From Atrichornis clamosus (lineage: Eukaryota; Chordata; Aves; Passeriformes; Menuridae): 64,000 bases of DNA. The translations under genes were made by a program, and so were the position numbers. Positions 1 through 13,235 of the stretch are shown here, piece by piece. The stretch spans positions 1-64,000 of the forward strand of contig WBMZ01009349.1 in NCBI GenBank assembly GCA_013400975.1, given 5' to 3'. The notes below the pieces were generated by a model that was not told the DNA's origin, made no database searches, and saw only the letters and a list, made by a program, of their open reading frames with translations. Positions within the stretch are counted from its first letter, which is position 1. Every line of letters starts with the position of its first letter.

Positions 1-3000
1 AGGTGTGAGGGCAGCCGTGGGCAACGGGATCAGCCCCGCTGCCGGGCTGCCAGGGCCGCCATGCACCACGTGCTTTGCAGCAAGGGCGGATATTCTGTGC
101 AGGTACAGAAATGTTCTGTGTAGGTACAGCCTGTGAAGGTCCCCCACAGCTGTTGCCTGGCACCGCAGGCTGTGGTAAGGGAGCAGGTCTGCTTTTGAGA
201 AACACACAGTTTGGTCCCCAGATGGAAATTTTGTCCCAAGCTCCCATTGCCCGGGAAGAGAAATAGGATCAAAACCCTCTGTTAGGGACAGTGGTTAGTT
301 GGATGTTGTTTGGCATAGCTGGCATGGTGGCATCGGGAAGTGCAAACTTCCGTAAAATCAAAGCAGACCTTCCCTGGACATGATGGACGGCGGCTGATCT
401 GCTGTCTGCCTTCAGACACGAAGCAGTTAATACAAAGTGCCCTTAATTAGACTTCATATTACCTCTCAATTTAGGTGAACGAGGAGCATTCACACCTCTC
501 TCGGTGCTATTATTTCAGCCTTGCTGGCTGGCAGACTCCACAAGACAGCAATGTATCCTTGTCAGAGGGACCAGCTGTCCCTGCTTAGGTGAAACAGTCC
601 CTTTTTTGTCATTCTGTCCCATTAAAATAATTCATCAACTCTGATGCATTTTATTAGGGGCTAATGGTGCAACCCTGTTCTCCCTTCAAATGTCCCTATT
701 AATTACTTCTACATATTGTTGTCTGTGTTATATGGTAAAATATTTTGCAACTTTTCGTTTTCTTAATTCTTGAAAATCGAGAGTAAAACAGCTAAAAAAA
801 CCCCCACAATAAATAACAACACTGTTTCTAGGGAAAACCCTTTCTGGAGGTGGTAAATCACCACTGAATTATTTTGTCTCTCTAAATACATTGCAGTTAG
901 TTGCTTTTTGGGCAGATGTCTATCACCACCTTCCTCTGAATGGAGTCCAAACAATCCACTCATATATCACGGACACCATGTTGGGAGCACCCTGCCTCCA
1001 GTTTTTTGGACCGCAGTTAAAGAGACAAAAAAGGAAGGTTAGGAATCAGTAAATTTTAAAATAATCCTGTTAGGCTGAATACTGCATGTTGAAAATATTT
1101 TAAGGTATAGAATAAAGCTCTATAGGTAATGTCTGGAAGAGTACCCAATCATACTAAAGCAGATAAAATGGAAGATTATACAAAATTTTCAGCTCGCTCA
1201 AATAATTTGTTTTAGAAGTTAGTGAGCTAAATGTGGAGAGACAAATTCTTTTATGGGTCCATCTAGGAAATCTCCACTTGTTTGAACACCACACAAGCTA
1301 CTTCCAAGATTTGTAGTTACCTCATGCAAAGTGGCTGTCACAAAGCACAGGCTGGATCTGGCCTCTTAGATTAGAACAGCATCTTTAATTATTGTCATGA
1401 AAGAAATGGCATGGCTTAAAATCCAACTGTTATAAGGTACACACATCCCCTATGTGTCAGACCAGTCAGAAAAGGAAACATGTCCTTTCAGTCCTCATTA
1501 CTAGACTTCCTATCACTAATGTGGGGATGAATGAAAAGAAAGTCAATGAAATAAATGTGAAGAAGTGTCATGGTTAGATATTTACATTGCTCTCCTCTTA
1601 CCACTTTTCTCTTGGAAAGTGCCTTTTTTAGATATAAAACCTTGAAAGGCACAACCTGTGGGACGTTTCCATTGTGTCAGAAGTTTCAAGCAGATATGCA
1701 TTAAAAAAAGGAAACACAATGGATTCCCTAAGCCAGCCAGCATTAATCCCTGTTGGACAAGTACTGCAGCTCTCTGTGGCATTCCTGTTGATAAAACAGG
1801 GGCTTCAAGCCGCATAAGACTCACAAAGACTGAGCTTGCTTTAACTGAATACCAAGGTTTCCCTTAAACCATCTTTCCCCATAAGGCATCACTTTCCTGC
1901 CTCCAGCAGAGAGGATGCTGGATGGGACAGACATGGCCGGGTGCATAGCTGGTTTCTTCACATCCCATATGTTTCTCAGAAAGACGGAAGAACTGGCTCA
2001 TTATTCAGAATATTGAATGATGCCCAGATTCATCAGTCAGTTCTTCATGAAAGGCTCTATTATCTCTGCTGCTAAGGGGGTTCAGCTCTAACCTAATTCT
2101 TCTTTTTCTTTCAAGAGGGTTACTCTTGCTTTAATTTCTTTAGATTCAAATGGGTGAGTCCAGTCAGCTTCATAACAATTAAATAGTACATCTACATCTA
2201 TGAGAGGAGTCTGAAATGTACCTTTCATGTGATCTCTTGTGCCTCTTACTTATGAGCGCCTAATGCTAAGAAACTCTGGTGTGAAACTACACAACTACCA
2301 TGCAGGCTCAGGGAACAAGAACCTGATTTCACTCAGCAGATAAACATTCACTGAGACTCAGACTAAAGGCATAGCTAAAGTACCTCAAGCGATACAAAAT
2401 CATTGGGATTATACAAAAGAAGCCGAAAATTGAAATGGACTTCCTGAAATGAATCACACATACAGGCTGAGGTAAGGAATTTTTCCTGGCATATTTTCTC
2501 TTTGTGTCCAAGTCACTTCTTGGAAATTACACATGTAAATGTGCGTATCTAGTTATGTAAGCACAGACACAGGTAAAGATATCATATATTACTTGGATTT
2601 GTTCTCCTTGACCACATTTTTTGCTAATGATGAGTACGAACAATTTTTCTGTGCTTTACATTCCCGAAGTCCCAAAGGACTTTTAAAGACCTACATTCAT
2701 ACAAGGGACACTGACCTTCCTCTCAATGAAACAAGAGAACTTTCCTCATTGACCTCATGGATAGGAAAATTGGCATTTTCCTTGATGATATTCAACTCAT
2801 ACACAGCCTTAGGTATTCTAATTTTTAGATTTACTTTATTTCTTTACAAGGCAAGTAATACCATTTGGGGCCAGAGATTTTCTATGATTTTAGTGAAATG
2901 CCATGGAGCCTTTAACTTCCACCTGAGGAGACACCAGAGACAAACAGAAAGGACCTTGGGTTTAATGTCTCATCTAAAGGATATTCTAATGTGGTGGCCT

Positions 3001-4035
3001 CATTATTCACAGCAGAAAAGGCCTTTGTCATGGTCAGATGGCTTTAATGTGTTTCGTATGCTACATAAATTCAAGCTTGATGGCTCATTTATTTGTTGAA
3101 TTGCAGCGTTATTCAACCTAAATGAAGCCTTGGTATTTACTAATAATTTGGGCTCTGGCTGTTTACTTAAGCAAGCAGTGTCCACTCTCTCCTCTGTTGT
3201 CTGTACTAAGTTTGGACTCTACTAATTCAAAGACTATTATAGACAGGGCTAAAAATTTGCAGACAAAATAGCTTTTCATTTGGGGACAATTATTTGTATT
3301 AGCCTTGAAAGATTAGTATTCCAATATTGCAATTTCTGACATCAATTTTCTCAGTGTCAGAAACAACTCAGACTTCATCTAAGCTTCAAAGTACCCCCAT
3401 GAGGAAGTGAGTCATCATTATCAACATTTTGAAGAAGGGCAAATTGGACGTAAGAGGAGGCTAGACTCCTTATTCCGTGTCAAGAGACTGTCCAAAATGC
3501 TTCCAGAATCCAAATCTGTCTTTTAATCTTAAAACTATATTTCCTGTTGTGATGCGACAATACTCTTTGATGAAGCTACACACAGCAGTTATCAGACTAT
3601 TTAGTCACACCACACCATAAGAACACAGAGATTTTCTTCTTCTGCCTGAAAAATTAGCCTATAGGGCTATAATGAGGAACTATGTAACTACATGGTGTCA
3701 TATAGTGTGCATGTTCTATTCTACTTTGTAGAGAGATTTACTTTTTGATGTGAAGTTTTTTAAACTCTGAATATTATAGTGGAATTCCAGCTGAACTCTC
3801 CCAAAGCTGATTTTAAAATCCTCACCCAGCTGGATATTGTGAGAACAATCCTGAAGCTAAAAATTATCCATTAAATCAAAAGAAAAATTAAGAATCCTAC
3901 TCTGCCATCTTAGATCTAGTCAAAAACATAAGTAAATATCCATAACCAAGGCAAAAAATACTCATCCTTCCTGCAGAAACAGGCAACTGGATTTTAATAA
4001 ACTGAATAACCACACTCAGGGGAGACACATAGCTG
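1..4035. other. Intergenic DNA, left edge
   Basis: AT-rich sequence with a GC-richer first 250 bases holding an imperfect 21-bp tandem pair (about 93-131, TTCTGTG[C/T]AGGTACAG). No gene was recognised. A 186-codon open frame at 2539-3099 (+) is treated as chance. A weak ancient-SINE-like stretch lies near 3395-3530. Confidence 0.5.
3395..3530 (+). repeat. Possible ancient MIR-like SINE remnant
   Basis: The order of words (CCCCATGAGGAAGTGAG, then an AGGGCAAATTGGAC-like block, then a run on CCAAATCTGTCTTTTAATC) resembles the MIR core: cattttacagatgaggaaact, then cccaaggtcaca, then the aacccaggtctgact end. Heavily diverged; recognised by eye only. Confidence 0.25.
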
Positions 4036-4287
4036 TCTACAGCTTCCTCATGAGATGTTTAGGTTGGACATTTGGAAAAAGTTCTTCACCCAGAGGACAG
4101 TCGGGCACTGGAAGAGGCTCCCCAGGGCCGTGGTCACAGCACCAAGCCTGAGAGAGTTCAAGCAGTGTTTGGACAATGCTTTCAGGCACAGGGTGTGACT
4201 CTTGGGGTATCCTGTGCAGGGACAGGAGCTGGCCTTTGATGATCCTTGTGGATCCCTTCCAACTCAGGATATTCTATGATTCTATGA
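4036..4287 (+). mobile_element. CR1 LINE, 3'-end fragment
   Basis: Typical avian CR1 3' region: GTTCTTCACCCAGAGGACAG, CGGGCACTGGAAGAGGCTCC, GATCCTTGTGGATCCCTTCC, and the terminal octamer repeat ATTCTATGATTCTATGA ending at 4287. It is 5' truncated, as most CR1 copies are, and moderately diverged. Confidence 0.93.
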
Positions 4288-4842
4288 AGAGCTCAAACTA
4301 ATGACAAGATTCAGAGTGGAACAGGATGACTATTTCACAGCTAGGAAGTACATGTATATAGTATAAATAGCAAATGTTCATTTATGACACTAATTTCAAT
4401 TTCAAATTATATACATGGACCAGAATTTTCCCTTGCTTTGTAGATCCAAGTGGGGAATAACTTTAAAACTGAGGAAAAAAATCATTTTTCTGGCACTGAA
4501 CATGGGCATTCTTGGGCCAGTTCTCCCAGTCAAGTTTCTACTATGAAACAGCTGCTGCTTGCTGGATCTTCAGCCAGTTAATAATTTGCCACTCTACCAA
4601 ATAACTTTTTGAGTGGTTTATTAAGTGATTAGGAGACTGCTCACATAAATCAAGTGGACTTTATTATACCAGCAGCGGTAATTCAGCCCTGTAGCAGAAG
4701 GAAAGGTATAGCTGGAAGTACAAAACAAATTCCTTATTCAATACTCTTCTCTTGAAATTGCAAACCACATTAGCTGTGACTCAAACCCCTGTTTTCTCTT
4801 TTCCCTCCCTGTACAGGGCTGCGCCAGCATCCAGCCTTGCAG

Positions 4843-5369
4843 GTATATTGGGTCTGGCTGGGATGGAGATAATTTTCCTCAAAGTAGCTTGTATGGTGTT
4901 TTGGTTTGGATTTATGGCCAAAACACTGTTGATAACACAGAGGTGTTTTAGCCATTTCTCAGCAGTGCTTACACATAGTTAAGATCTTTTCTGCCTCACC
5001 CCACCCCACCAGCAAAAGAAGGCTGGGGGTGCACAGAGCTGGGAGGGGAGGCAGCCGGGACAGCTGACCCCAGCTGACCCAAGGGATATTCCATACCACA
5101 GGGCATCAAACTCAGCAATAAACTGAGAGACTAAAGCTTTTCCAAATATGCTGTTGCAGGTAGTGCTGGGCAATGGTCTTCTGGTGAGAGGTGACTGCTT
5201 CTCCATCACAGGTTGTCTTTGCCCCTATTCCCCACCTCCCCTTAATCTGTCTTTATCTCAACCCAAGGGTTTTCTTGCTTTTGTCCTTGCAATTATCTCT
5301 GCTATCCTGTTGGAAGGGGAGCAAGTGGCTGGGCGGGTGTGAGCTGCCCACCAGGGTAAACACATCACA
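4843..5369 (+). mobile_element. Diverged solo LTR of an avian endogenous retrovirus
   Basis: Shares its order of words with the LTR at 56117-56728: GGCTGGGATGGAGATAATTTT, GTTGATAACACAGAGGTGTTTT, GCAGTGCTTACACA, GGCTGGGGGTGCACAGAGCT, AGGGATATTCCATACCA, TTTATCTCAACCCAAGGGTTT, and an end in TAAACACATCACA. The middle is replaced by unrelated or heavily changed sequence. No internal gag, pol or env sequence flanks it, so it is a solo LTR. It is clearly older than the other copy. Confidence 0.82.
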
Positions 5370-7741
5370 GCAGGGTACATGTTGTTATGTAAACTGTTCT
5401 TAGTTTCTGTAAACTCCCTGACTCACTCTCATCTTGAAAGAAGAGCCTGTAGAAGTTACCTCCTTAGTAGCTGTTGAGTGACCTTAGCTAGGCAAGTTCA
5501 TCGCTGTGAGAAAATGGTGTCTCTAGGATCAGATTATTTAATTTTTTTTTTTGGTTAATATTCTTCTCTGATTTCTTACTTTAAGTTCACTAGCTTGAGT
5601 TAGTCCCTCACTCACAAACACACCAATATATTGACATTAGAGAGCTAGTTCCTTCACATCATAATCTCATGCCTTAGGAGCAATAAATTTGCTTAAGATT
5701 CTCATGCCATGTACTAGGAATATGCAGGTTATAAAGAACCACAAAAAGCATTAGATACTTTCACTGTATTTGAAACTAGCATTCAAGTACACACCTTGTA
5801 TGTCGATTTTATTTTGTTGCCTATGACATGTACCAGCACTGGAAAAGGATTCTGAAGTGAACAAGTCATTGGGATATTTGGGATTTTATGGTGACATACT
5901 TCTGCCACAACCATTACACTTTTCCCAGTAAAACCATTAAACATAATTTGCAATGATCCAGCTTTCCACATCATGAATGTGACCCATCCTTGGCATGATT
6001 AGAGGCCTAGACCTTGCTAAGGTGCAGCTCCATATCAGCTTCAGGATCAGATGTTTCATAACAAATACAGCAGAGCTTCCAGTAGAATTACTCAGGCGCA
6101 CTCCTGTTAACAAAATTCGGTAATCCTCTAATAAAAACATCCAATCCATATCTGACTTCTACCACGTCCTACATAACCTTATAATCCTCAAATTTAACAA
6201 CATCTGCAGGTTTTGGGAATAAAGTCTTGCAAGTGACAATACAGATGACAATTCATGGGAGGGAGACCCATGAGGTGGGAAAGAAGGTTTGTAACAAAAT
6301 CAAGGGACAAAGAAAATGGATTTTTCTTATCTTCCCCCCGCCCCCCCACATCTATGAGAACAATTTCTGATGCATTCAAAGGATTGCCTTCTCTTCCAAA
6401 AGGCCACAGTAAAATATTTCTGTGTTTTTATTGTTTTTTCACAGGCATGCTAATGCTGAGAGTAGGAACAACAACCAATCCAAGGATTTCTCCATGTGCC
6501 CTGGAAAACAGCTGGTTATCCTATTTAACTGGAACTGAAAGACTCCACATTCATAAAGCACCCCAGCAGGAGCCTTATTTTGTACAAATGTGTGCAAACT
6601 TCAGGGGGGAAATCTGCAGCAGCATACCTCATTATATCTGATGGAATACTATTAAGAACTCCATGCCCTATGAGTTGAAAGCCTTTCTGTAAGCAGGTGG
6701 CATTCTCAGTCTTTTCTATTAATGCAGACATCGAAGTTGGTAAAAACATAGTGCCTTCATGTGTTTAGCCTCCTATCTATCCTGTTTTTCTGAAGCCAAA
6801 CATCCAGCTTCAGAGATACTCAAATCCTCTGTGCTGCTGGGCTGGAACTACTGAGATTCACCTGGTTGGAAAACAGAACCATGGAACCATGCTACACCTC
6901 TGCAGAGATCCTTAAACCTGGCACCATTTGGGGAGGTTTTTGTTCCACTGCACTGTTAAAAGAAATCTTCAGCTAGAAGTGACTATTTCTACTTGCTTTT
7001 ACTCAGAATGGACACTGACTTTAATTATTTATTTATTTGGCAATGAATCCTCCCAGGGGAGGAATTCAGATGAAAATATTTACCTCAGATAGAAACTTCA
7101 GAGTTTTCAAAATATTTATTTAACATTCTCAAGGTGAGTAACTTAGCAATTCAAATATTTTTATGTAATTTTCCTAAAAATGGCTCGCTCATACTGTGGC
7201 CCATGTGAGAGTACAAGAAAACAATCTTAATGACTTCCACTAAAATGTCAAAATGATTTTAAACAAGGTAAAAAATGGTTGTGTTCTTAATCCTGAACAT
7301 CTGACCTCCAAAACCATTCTTCATGGGAGAATTTAAACATGTGCACAGGCTTACAAAAGCTGCACAAAACTAAGAGGTGTTAAGGTCAGATGAGGGCTGG
7401 AACCTCTGAAATTTCAGAGTGTAAATAGGATTTAGGAGTCTGTGTTTTCACCGAGACAACAAAATTGGATATAATGAACACACATTGTTAAACTTCATCA
7501 GTCTCCCAGGGTTTCAGTTATGCTTACAAAAATCAAACACTGGGAAAGGTGGGGAGTCACTTTACAATAAAAACTACTTTTACTCTGTAAAAAGTTGTAT
7601 TTTAAAAATTTTATTACTTCTGTTGTTCTGAAAGATACAAATACACTGTTTTTACCATAAACTGCTTTGAAAAGTACTCAAAAGCTCAGGTCCTGAACTA
7701 CTCCACAGAATTTTCAAAGGAGGTGGGTATCCAACATAGAT

Positions 7742-7777
7742 AACATATTGTTTTATTCCAACATATTGTTTTATTCT
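7742..7777 (+). repeat. 18-bp tandem duplication
   Basis: AACATATTGTTTTATTC[C/T] occurs twice head to tail with one difference. Confidence 0.9.
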
Positions 7778-8234
7778 GTAGTAGCATACCACATCATCTG
7801 AGGCAAAACACCTGCTCTGAGAAAGCCTCCAGGAGCTCAAGTGCTCTCCTGCACCTTGCAGTGTTCAAGGATGAGGATCCTCCCAGATGCTGCTGAGTGT
7901 TGACTCCAGCAAGAGCCCAGGGCTGTCTCCATCCAGAGCTGCTGGTCCACAGCCCCTGCCTCCACACACCACAGCCCGGCTGGCCTCTCACCAGAGCAGG
8001 AGCTGCTCTTGCTGATGAAGCCAGGTGGACTTTCGTCCTCATGGAGCATGACTGCTCTCAGCTTCTGCTGAGCTCTAATGCAGAGCAGAGCCCTCAGCAC
8101 CTGCAGGTGCTACCAAGGATTCAAGTGCTGACGGGGACTCTGCTCTGTGGCTTGGGAGTACCAAGATCTGTCTGAATTTGTAAATAAAACGTCAAGATTT
8201 TTCACTTGATTTAGTAACTTTACATGCACCTATG

Positions 8235-8256
8235 AGTCTACATTAAAATGTAGACT
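8235..8256. repeat. Inverted repeat, 10-bp arms with 2-nt spacer
   Basis: AGTCTACATT, AA, AATGTAGACT. The arms are perfectly complementary. No gene boundary is nearby. Confidence 0.85.
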
Positions 8257-8273
8257 TAGGAATGGGTTTAACC

Positions 8274-8313
8274 TCCCTGGTTTTGGCAAAACTTCCTTGG
8301 TTTTGGCAAAGTG
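8274..8313 (+). repeat. 20-bp tandem duplication
   Basis: TCC[C/T]TGGTTTTGGCAAA is repeated at a period of 20 bp, twice. Confidence 0.9.
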
Positions 8314-9084
8314 TGCCTTCAGTACTGGCAACTGTAATGGAGTGGTGGGGAACATGGACAAACTGTGAGACCTTCAGGTGCTGCTTGCAAGTAATAAGAT
8401 CAGAATGGGAACCTCAGGAAATTTATTTAGTCTAGTTAGCATGTATTAACCTAATTCTTGCTTTCACAGCTGATGTAATATAAGAATCCAATGGGTTCCA
8501 TTGACTCTTTTGGCAGAAGGGAGAAAGCAATGTGGGGATGTGCACTTAAATGGTGGCTTTTCATTAGTTTTTGTATGCTTAAGCTTTCAGATGCCAATAA
8601 ATGCCAGGCAGCTCTTCAAAGATACTTTGCTTCTCCCAGGGAAAGAATGGTAATGCAGACACTTTGAGACAGGGCCAGTAAATTATTTTGGTTCCTATGA
8701 GGTCTGAAAATTCTGTAAGGACTGGTGTGGTAATCCAGGAGTCACAGCCACAGAAAAACCAGTAAAAGAGGCAAACTTCTTGCATTCACCTGAAAGTTGG
8801 AAAGGGAAATTGATAAAAGGTATGAGGAAGTGTTTATTTTCTTTCTACAGGAGAATAATCAATCTTGCATATTGAGGAGAAGTAGATGATTATCTGAACT
8901 TCATTTACTTTGCTTTAACTACTATCTCACATGGCATTCTTACACACAAGCTTGGGAAAAAAACTGGTCTTGATCACACTCTTATAAAGCAGGTACGGAG
9001 ATGGCAGGAAATCTCTACCCAGTCTGGAAACCAGCCAGTTCCCAATGGGGTGAGCAGCCTGCCTGGGGTGCAAAAGTTTGTCTT

Positions 9085-9700
9085 TATTCAGCTTTATTCA
9101 GCCCTCCTGTTAATGACTTGAATGACGGAACAAAAAGTAAACTGATTAAATTCACAGCTGACACCAATCTGGAAGGGCTGTAAATATACTGTGGGGAAGG
9201 ATTAGAATTCAAAATGTTAGTGGCAAGCTGGAGAAACAATAAGGGGTGGGGAAAATAAATTTAAAAAAAAAGGAAGTAACTCTATTAAGACAATGGTAAA
9301 ATCCCATACATGGCAGAAATAGCAACTACTGAAATATAAAATGGAAATAATTGCATAGACAGCAATTCTGCAGAAAAGGATCAGGCAAAGATCACATTAT
9401 GATGTAGAGAATAATATAGTCTGCATGACAAGCATGGTGGTAGCTCATGCTGTTTTTCTGGTGCACTGAGGTATTTGTGACTTCCAGAACGAGGTGCACA
9501 GTCCATAGGAATAGGTGGTCTACTCAACACAGGAGCTTACAAAATTTAGGAGGAAAGCTTAAAAGAATTGGAAATATTTAGCTGAAAGATGAAACTCTCA
9601 AGTCTGAATGAGGCTTTTGCAAAGAAGAGAATAATTTGTCCCCCATGTCTGTAGTGGGTACAATCAAAACAGTGGTTCCAATCTGCAGTGAGAACTAGGC
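9085..9700 (+). mobile_element. Ancient CR1-like LINE, reverse-transcriptase region relic
   Basis: Conceptual translation at about 9100-9180 gives VNDLNDGTKSKLIKFTADTN, matching the CR1 reverse-transcriptase stretch around INDLDDG and KFADDTKLGG. The following DNA (about 9225-9300 and 9540-9700, with words such as AAGCTGGAGAAACAATAAGG and GCTTAAAAGAATTGGAAATAT) fits the rest of a decayed CR1/L3 3' half. Many stops and indels; not functional. The limits are approximate. Confidence 0.6.
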
Positions 9701-11165
9701 TAGAGAGCTGGAAAAACTATAAGAGAAAGCATAGTCAAGCCACAGGTGATGGCAGATTCTTCAACAATGATGAGTTATAAAAACAGGACAGAGAAGCCTA
9801 AGTCTTGATTTACATTGGTAAGGTTTGGTATGGTGTCTCTAAATCCCTTTCAGACCACAGCACAGATACAAAAGAAAGGATCATGAAAGGGTGGACACAC
9901 ACAAGCAGAAGGCAGGGCTTGGTATGTTATCAGTGGTTGTATCTTTTTAGTACACTAAGCATAGAAATAGCTGAAAATTATGCTGAGTTCTTCTGTGATG
10001 ATCATTAGACTACTGAGACAGCTGCTATTAAGCATCATAAAAAGAGAAAACAATTTGTATTTAGTTATTTGTAGGTAACCACTGCTCCTATATCTGACCT
10101 AATGGTCCAGCCTTCCTGCAGCTCCAGAGCTGCAAATTGAAGCTACACACGGAGTTGAAGCTGTGCAAATATGCACAGTGTGTGTAATGTGCACTTTGAA
10201 ATTAAAAAAAAAAATCAAGACATTTCCATTCATTGCCATTGGGCACTGAGTTTGAAAAAAGTCTTGGGTTTAATTCTTATCTCTTTTCAAACAGCAAGAC
10301 CCTCATGAGATTAATACTACGCAGAGGAAAGGATAAACATTTTATAAAAGATCAGGGAATAAATGCAAACACAAATAATAAATTATCTAATAGTTGGGCT
10401 GCATCCCTACTTTTTACATTACATATTTGTATTTTATATTCACATTTGAAGATGAAATTCTGTTAAATTATGTTGACAGACTTAGAATGAGTTTCTGAAT
10501 GCAGCTTTTTCTAAAAGCTTACTTACAGATCATCTCTCCCTCACTCTCATAAAATCATTTCTTCACAAGCTATTAAAGAGGAAGAATTTCAAGAATTTTT
10601 CAAATTGGCTGATGCAGAGTACTTTGACAGTTCTATGAGCTTCTATTTTCAAGAGAAATAATTCCCCAGAGAGAAGTGTTGTTTCCCTTTTGTATATTTA
10701 TTTAACTTGATTTTTTTATGGCTAATGCCCTGAAGAGTTGGAAATGCTTATAGCTCTTTTGCAAGAATATTATAAATGGATGCTTATCTCAGGCACTAAA
10801 TATTTTTATTTCTTTAAATAGAAATACCGAGTAAAGGAACGGGATTAAACAGGAAGAATAAGCCATGATCAGCAACAGATTTTCCATTTGCTACAGGGAA
10901 ATGTTTCATTTTCTTTTCTTTTTTTTCTGCACATAGGAATTGCAAACCAGTTGCTCCACCATGATTCCTGTGGGATGTGGTGCTGCCTGCAGTCCAGCGC
11001 CAGCCCTGTGCTCATCAGACAGGCAAAAAGGCTAAAACAGCTCAGCTCAGGGTGGAGTCCCCTCCTGTAAGCACCAGAGCTCCGACAGACATTCATGGGC
11101 CGTGTCGGACAAGAAGACAGGCAGTAAATAGCCGCAGCCATTGCACCTTCATGGACACCCTGACA

Positions 11166-11280
11166 GCACTGCTGCTTTCTGTGTCCTGCCCAGCCTGACA
11201 GCACTGCTGATGAGTCCTGCCCCCCTGGGCCGCACTGCTGCTTTCTGTGTCCTGCCCCCCTTGGCCGCACTGCTCGTGGC
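11166..11280 (+). repeat. GC-rich minisatellite, about 3.3 copies of a 31-35 bp unit
   Basis: Units begin GCACTGCTG at 11166, 11201 and 11232, with a partial GCACTGCTC at 11267. Each continues to GTCCTGCCC, and units one and three share CTTTCTGTGTCCTGCCC. Spacing is 35, 31 and 35 bp. Confidence 0.85.
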
Positions 11281-13235
11281 GCTACAGACGAAAACCAACC
11301 CTGCAGGCTTTGCCTGCAGACCCTCGGGCAGGTACCGGGACACGCCAGGTGTCACGCGGGGCTGGTGCACAGAGCACAGGTGATACCACTCCAAACTCAG
11401 TACGCGGAAGTTCAGGTGCCCTGCAGTCTCTAACTCCACACACCAACAAATGCTGGATGCTCCTGCTGCTGCCTGATGACCCACCAGCATAACTGGCTCC
11501 CATGACTCAGAAATGGCAAAAGTGCCCAGAACTAAAGGAGCAGATGAGGTGCCCAAAGATCTTGACTGTTTCCCTCAGACTACAAATGCCCCCTTTCTTT
11601 CAGCTGCTCCAGCCTCAGCAATATGTAGAGAAAAGCAGTCAGCTGCTTCACTCTCTCCAGAAGACATAAAAGCTTCCATCTCTGGATGTTTTTATGGAGA
11701 ATCATTCTATCAAAAAACCACTGAGAGCATATCCAAGTGCTGGAGACATGAAAAAGGCTACAGCGTGCTAAAGTAGGATGCTCTCCTATGCAGTGTTTTT
11801 CTCATCATGTTTAACTCTGTGCTGGACAAATCAAATTACATTAAGTTGAACAGCAGGGTAATGCAATAGGAGGATGTCACTACAAAACAAGCCCACCAAC
11901 CACCAGTCCAGAAGGTCATAGCATGGGTTGGGAGCAGAGTCTGGTATAAAGTTCACCGTAAAACAATATTTTTCCTATGTGGTCTAGAGAGCCTTGCAGA
12001 AGTTGTTTTAACTAGTCTGCCTTGTATAGTCCAGGAAACTTTAGGACATCGCCTAAAACTCGGGATACAAAAGATCTTGTAGATCTGGAACAAAAGAAGA
12101 GGTCTATTTTTTTAGAGCAGTGATTGTAACACAAGTGCATGGTCAGGTCACTGTGGGCTTTTTTCCCAGTAACTGCTGTCTGCTTTAAAGGCTGTTAAGC
12201 CCATTATTCGTACCTCTTTGTAACCAGAAAATTAAAACATAGGCAGTGGGTAACAACAGACTTTAATGATACACCTGGTTAGTACTTCGCGACCATTTTT
12301 CAGACTCAAGCTGAATGCCAAATCACCCTGGCAATTGCATTTCTTGTAGTTATCAGCCTTTCTCCTTTTTAAAATACATCTTTCTGACAGCGGCCCACAG
12401 CTACTATTTCCTTTTCATTCTCTGAAGTGCAGAGCACTACAAATAGATCATTTCACTTTACTGCAGTCCTTTCTGTCCCTTTGATCATCTCCTTTACACC
12501 TTCTGCATTTCTTCACTCCCTCGTGCAGTACATGAAAAAAGAGTAGCAAGTAGGTTTTCCAGGGACAGAATCCCAGCTGGTGCAGACAGCACAAACACCA
12601 CTGAAGTCAGAAACATTCCTCTATTTAAGCTAGCTAAAATTCTGTCCCTAGTTCTTATTTCAAAATGCCTTATAATTCAATTAAAGCTTTACATTTTTCT
12701 TCTTGGAGCACTGACTGCTGCCTCAGAAATTTCCTTGTAAAAGTGTTCAACTCAATTGCAGTTCTCTACTTTGTGACTCAAAGAGTAAATGATGAACGAT
12801 GTTCCATTCTTCCTTCCATTTGTTGTGACCCCTTAAAAAATGGTTTAGGCTGCTAAGAAATAATTTTTCTAATAGTGCCTAGATTGAACATTTGCTTCCT
12901 GCATTTTACAAACTGAAACCATCCCCCTTTGCCTGTAGCTAGTCTTAGCTGAACTTTTTCTGGATCTATTTATAAAACTTGATTATGAAACTTTCAAATG
13001 TTTTAAATCCAAGCAATTTGATAATATCGCCACACTGCAAGTATGGAATTCCCCAGCTCAGAGACTGCCAGTGAATGAACTTGGGAAAAGCTGCACAGGA
13101 GGTGGCAGTAGGCTTGGGGTGACAGGCAGTCCTGGCACTTGGCCTCTCTGAGCGTTTAGCTTCCCCTGAACTCTGCACGGTGCCCAGGAGCACAGTGATC
13201 TGAACAACTCACAAATACCCTGAAGAAATACTAGT

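Larger units (their letters stand above)
5370..9084. other. Intergenic DNA
   Basis: No gene recognised. It holds a perfect-stem 22-bp inverted repeat at 8235-8256, tandem pairs at 7742-7777 and 8274-8313, and a GC-richer block at about 7800-8170 without clear identity. Confidence 0.5.

Noticed and set aside
10869..11556. Several overlapping open frames on both strands
   Set aside because: They follow from the GC-rich minisatellite region, where stops are rare in every frame.
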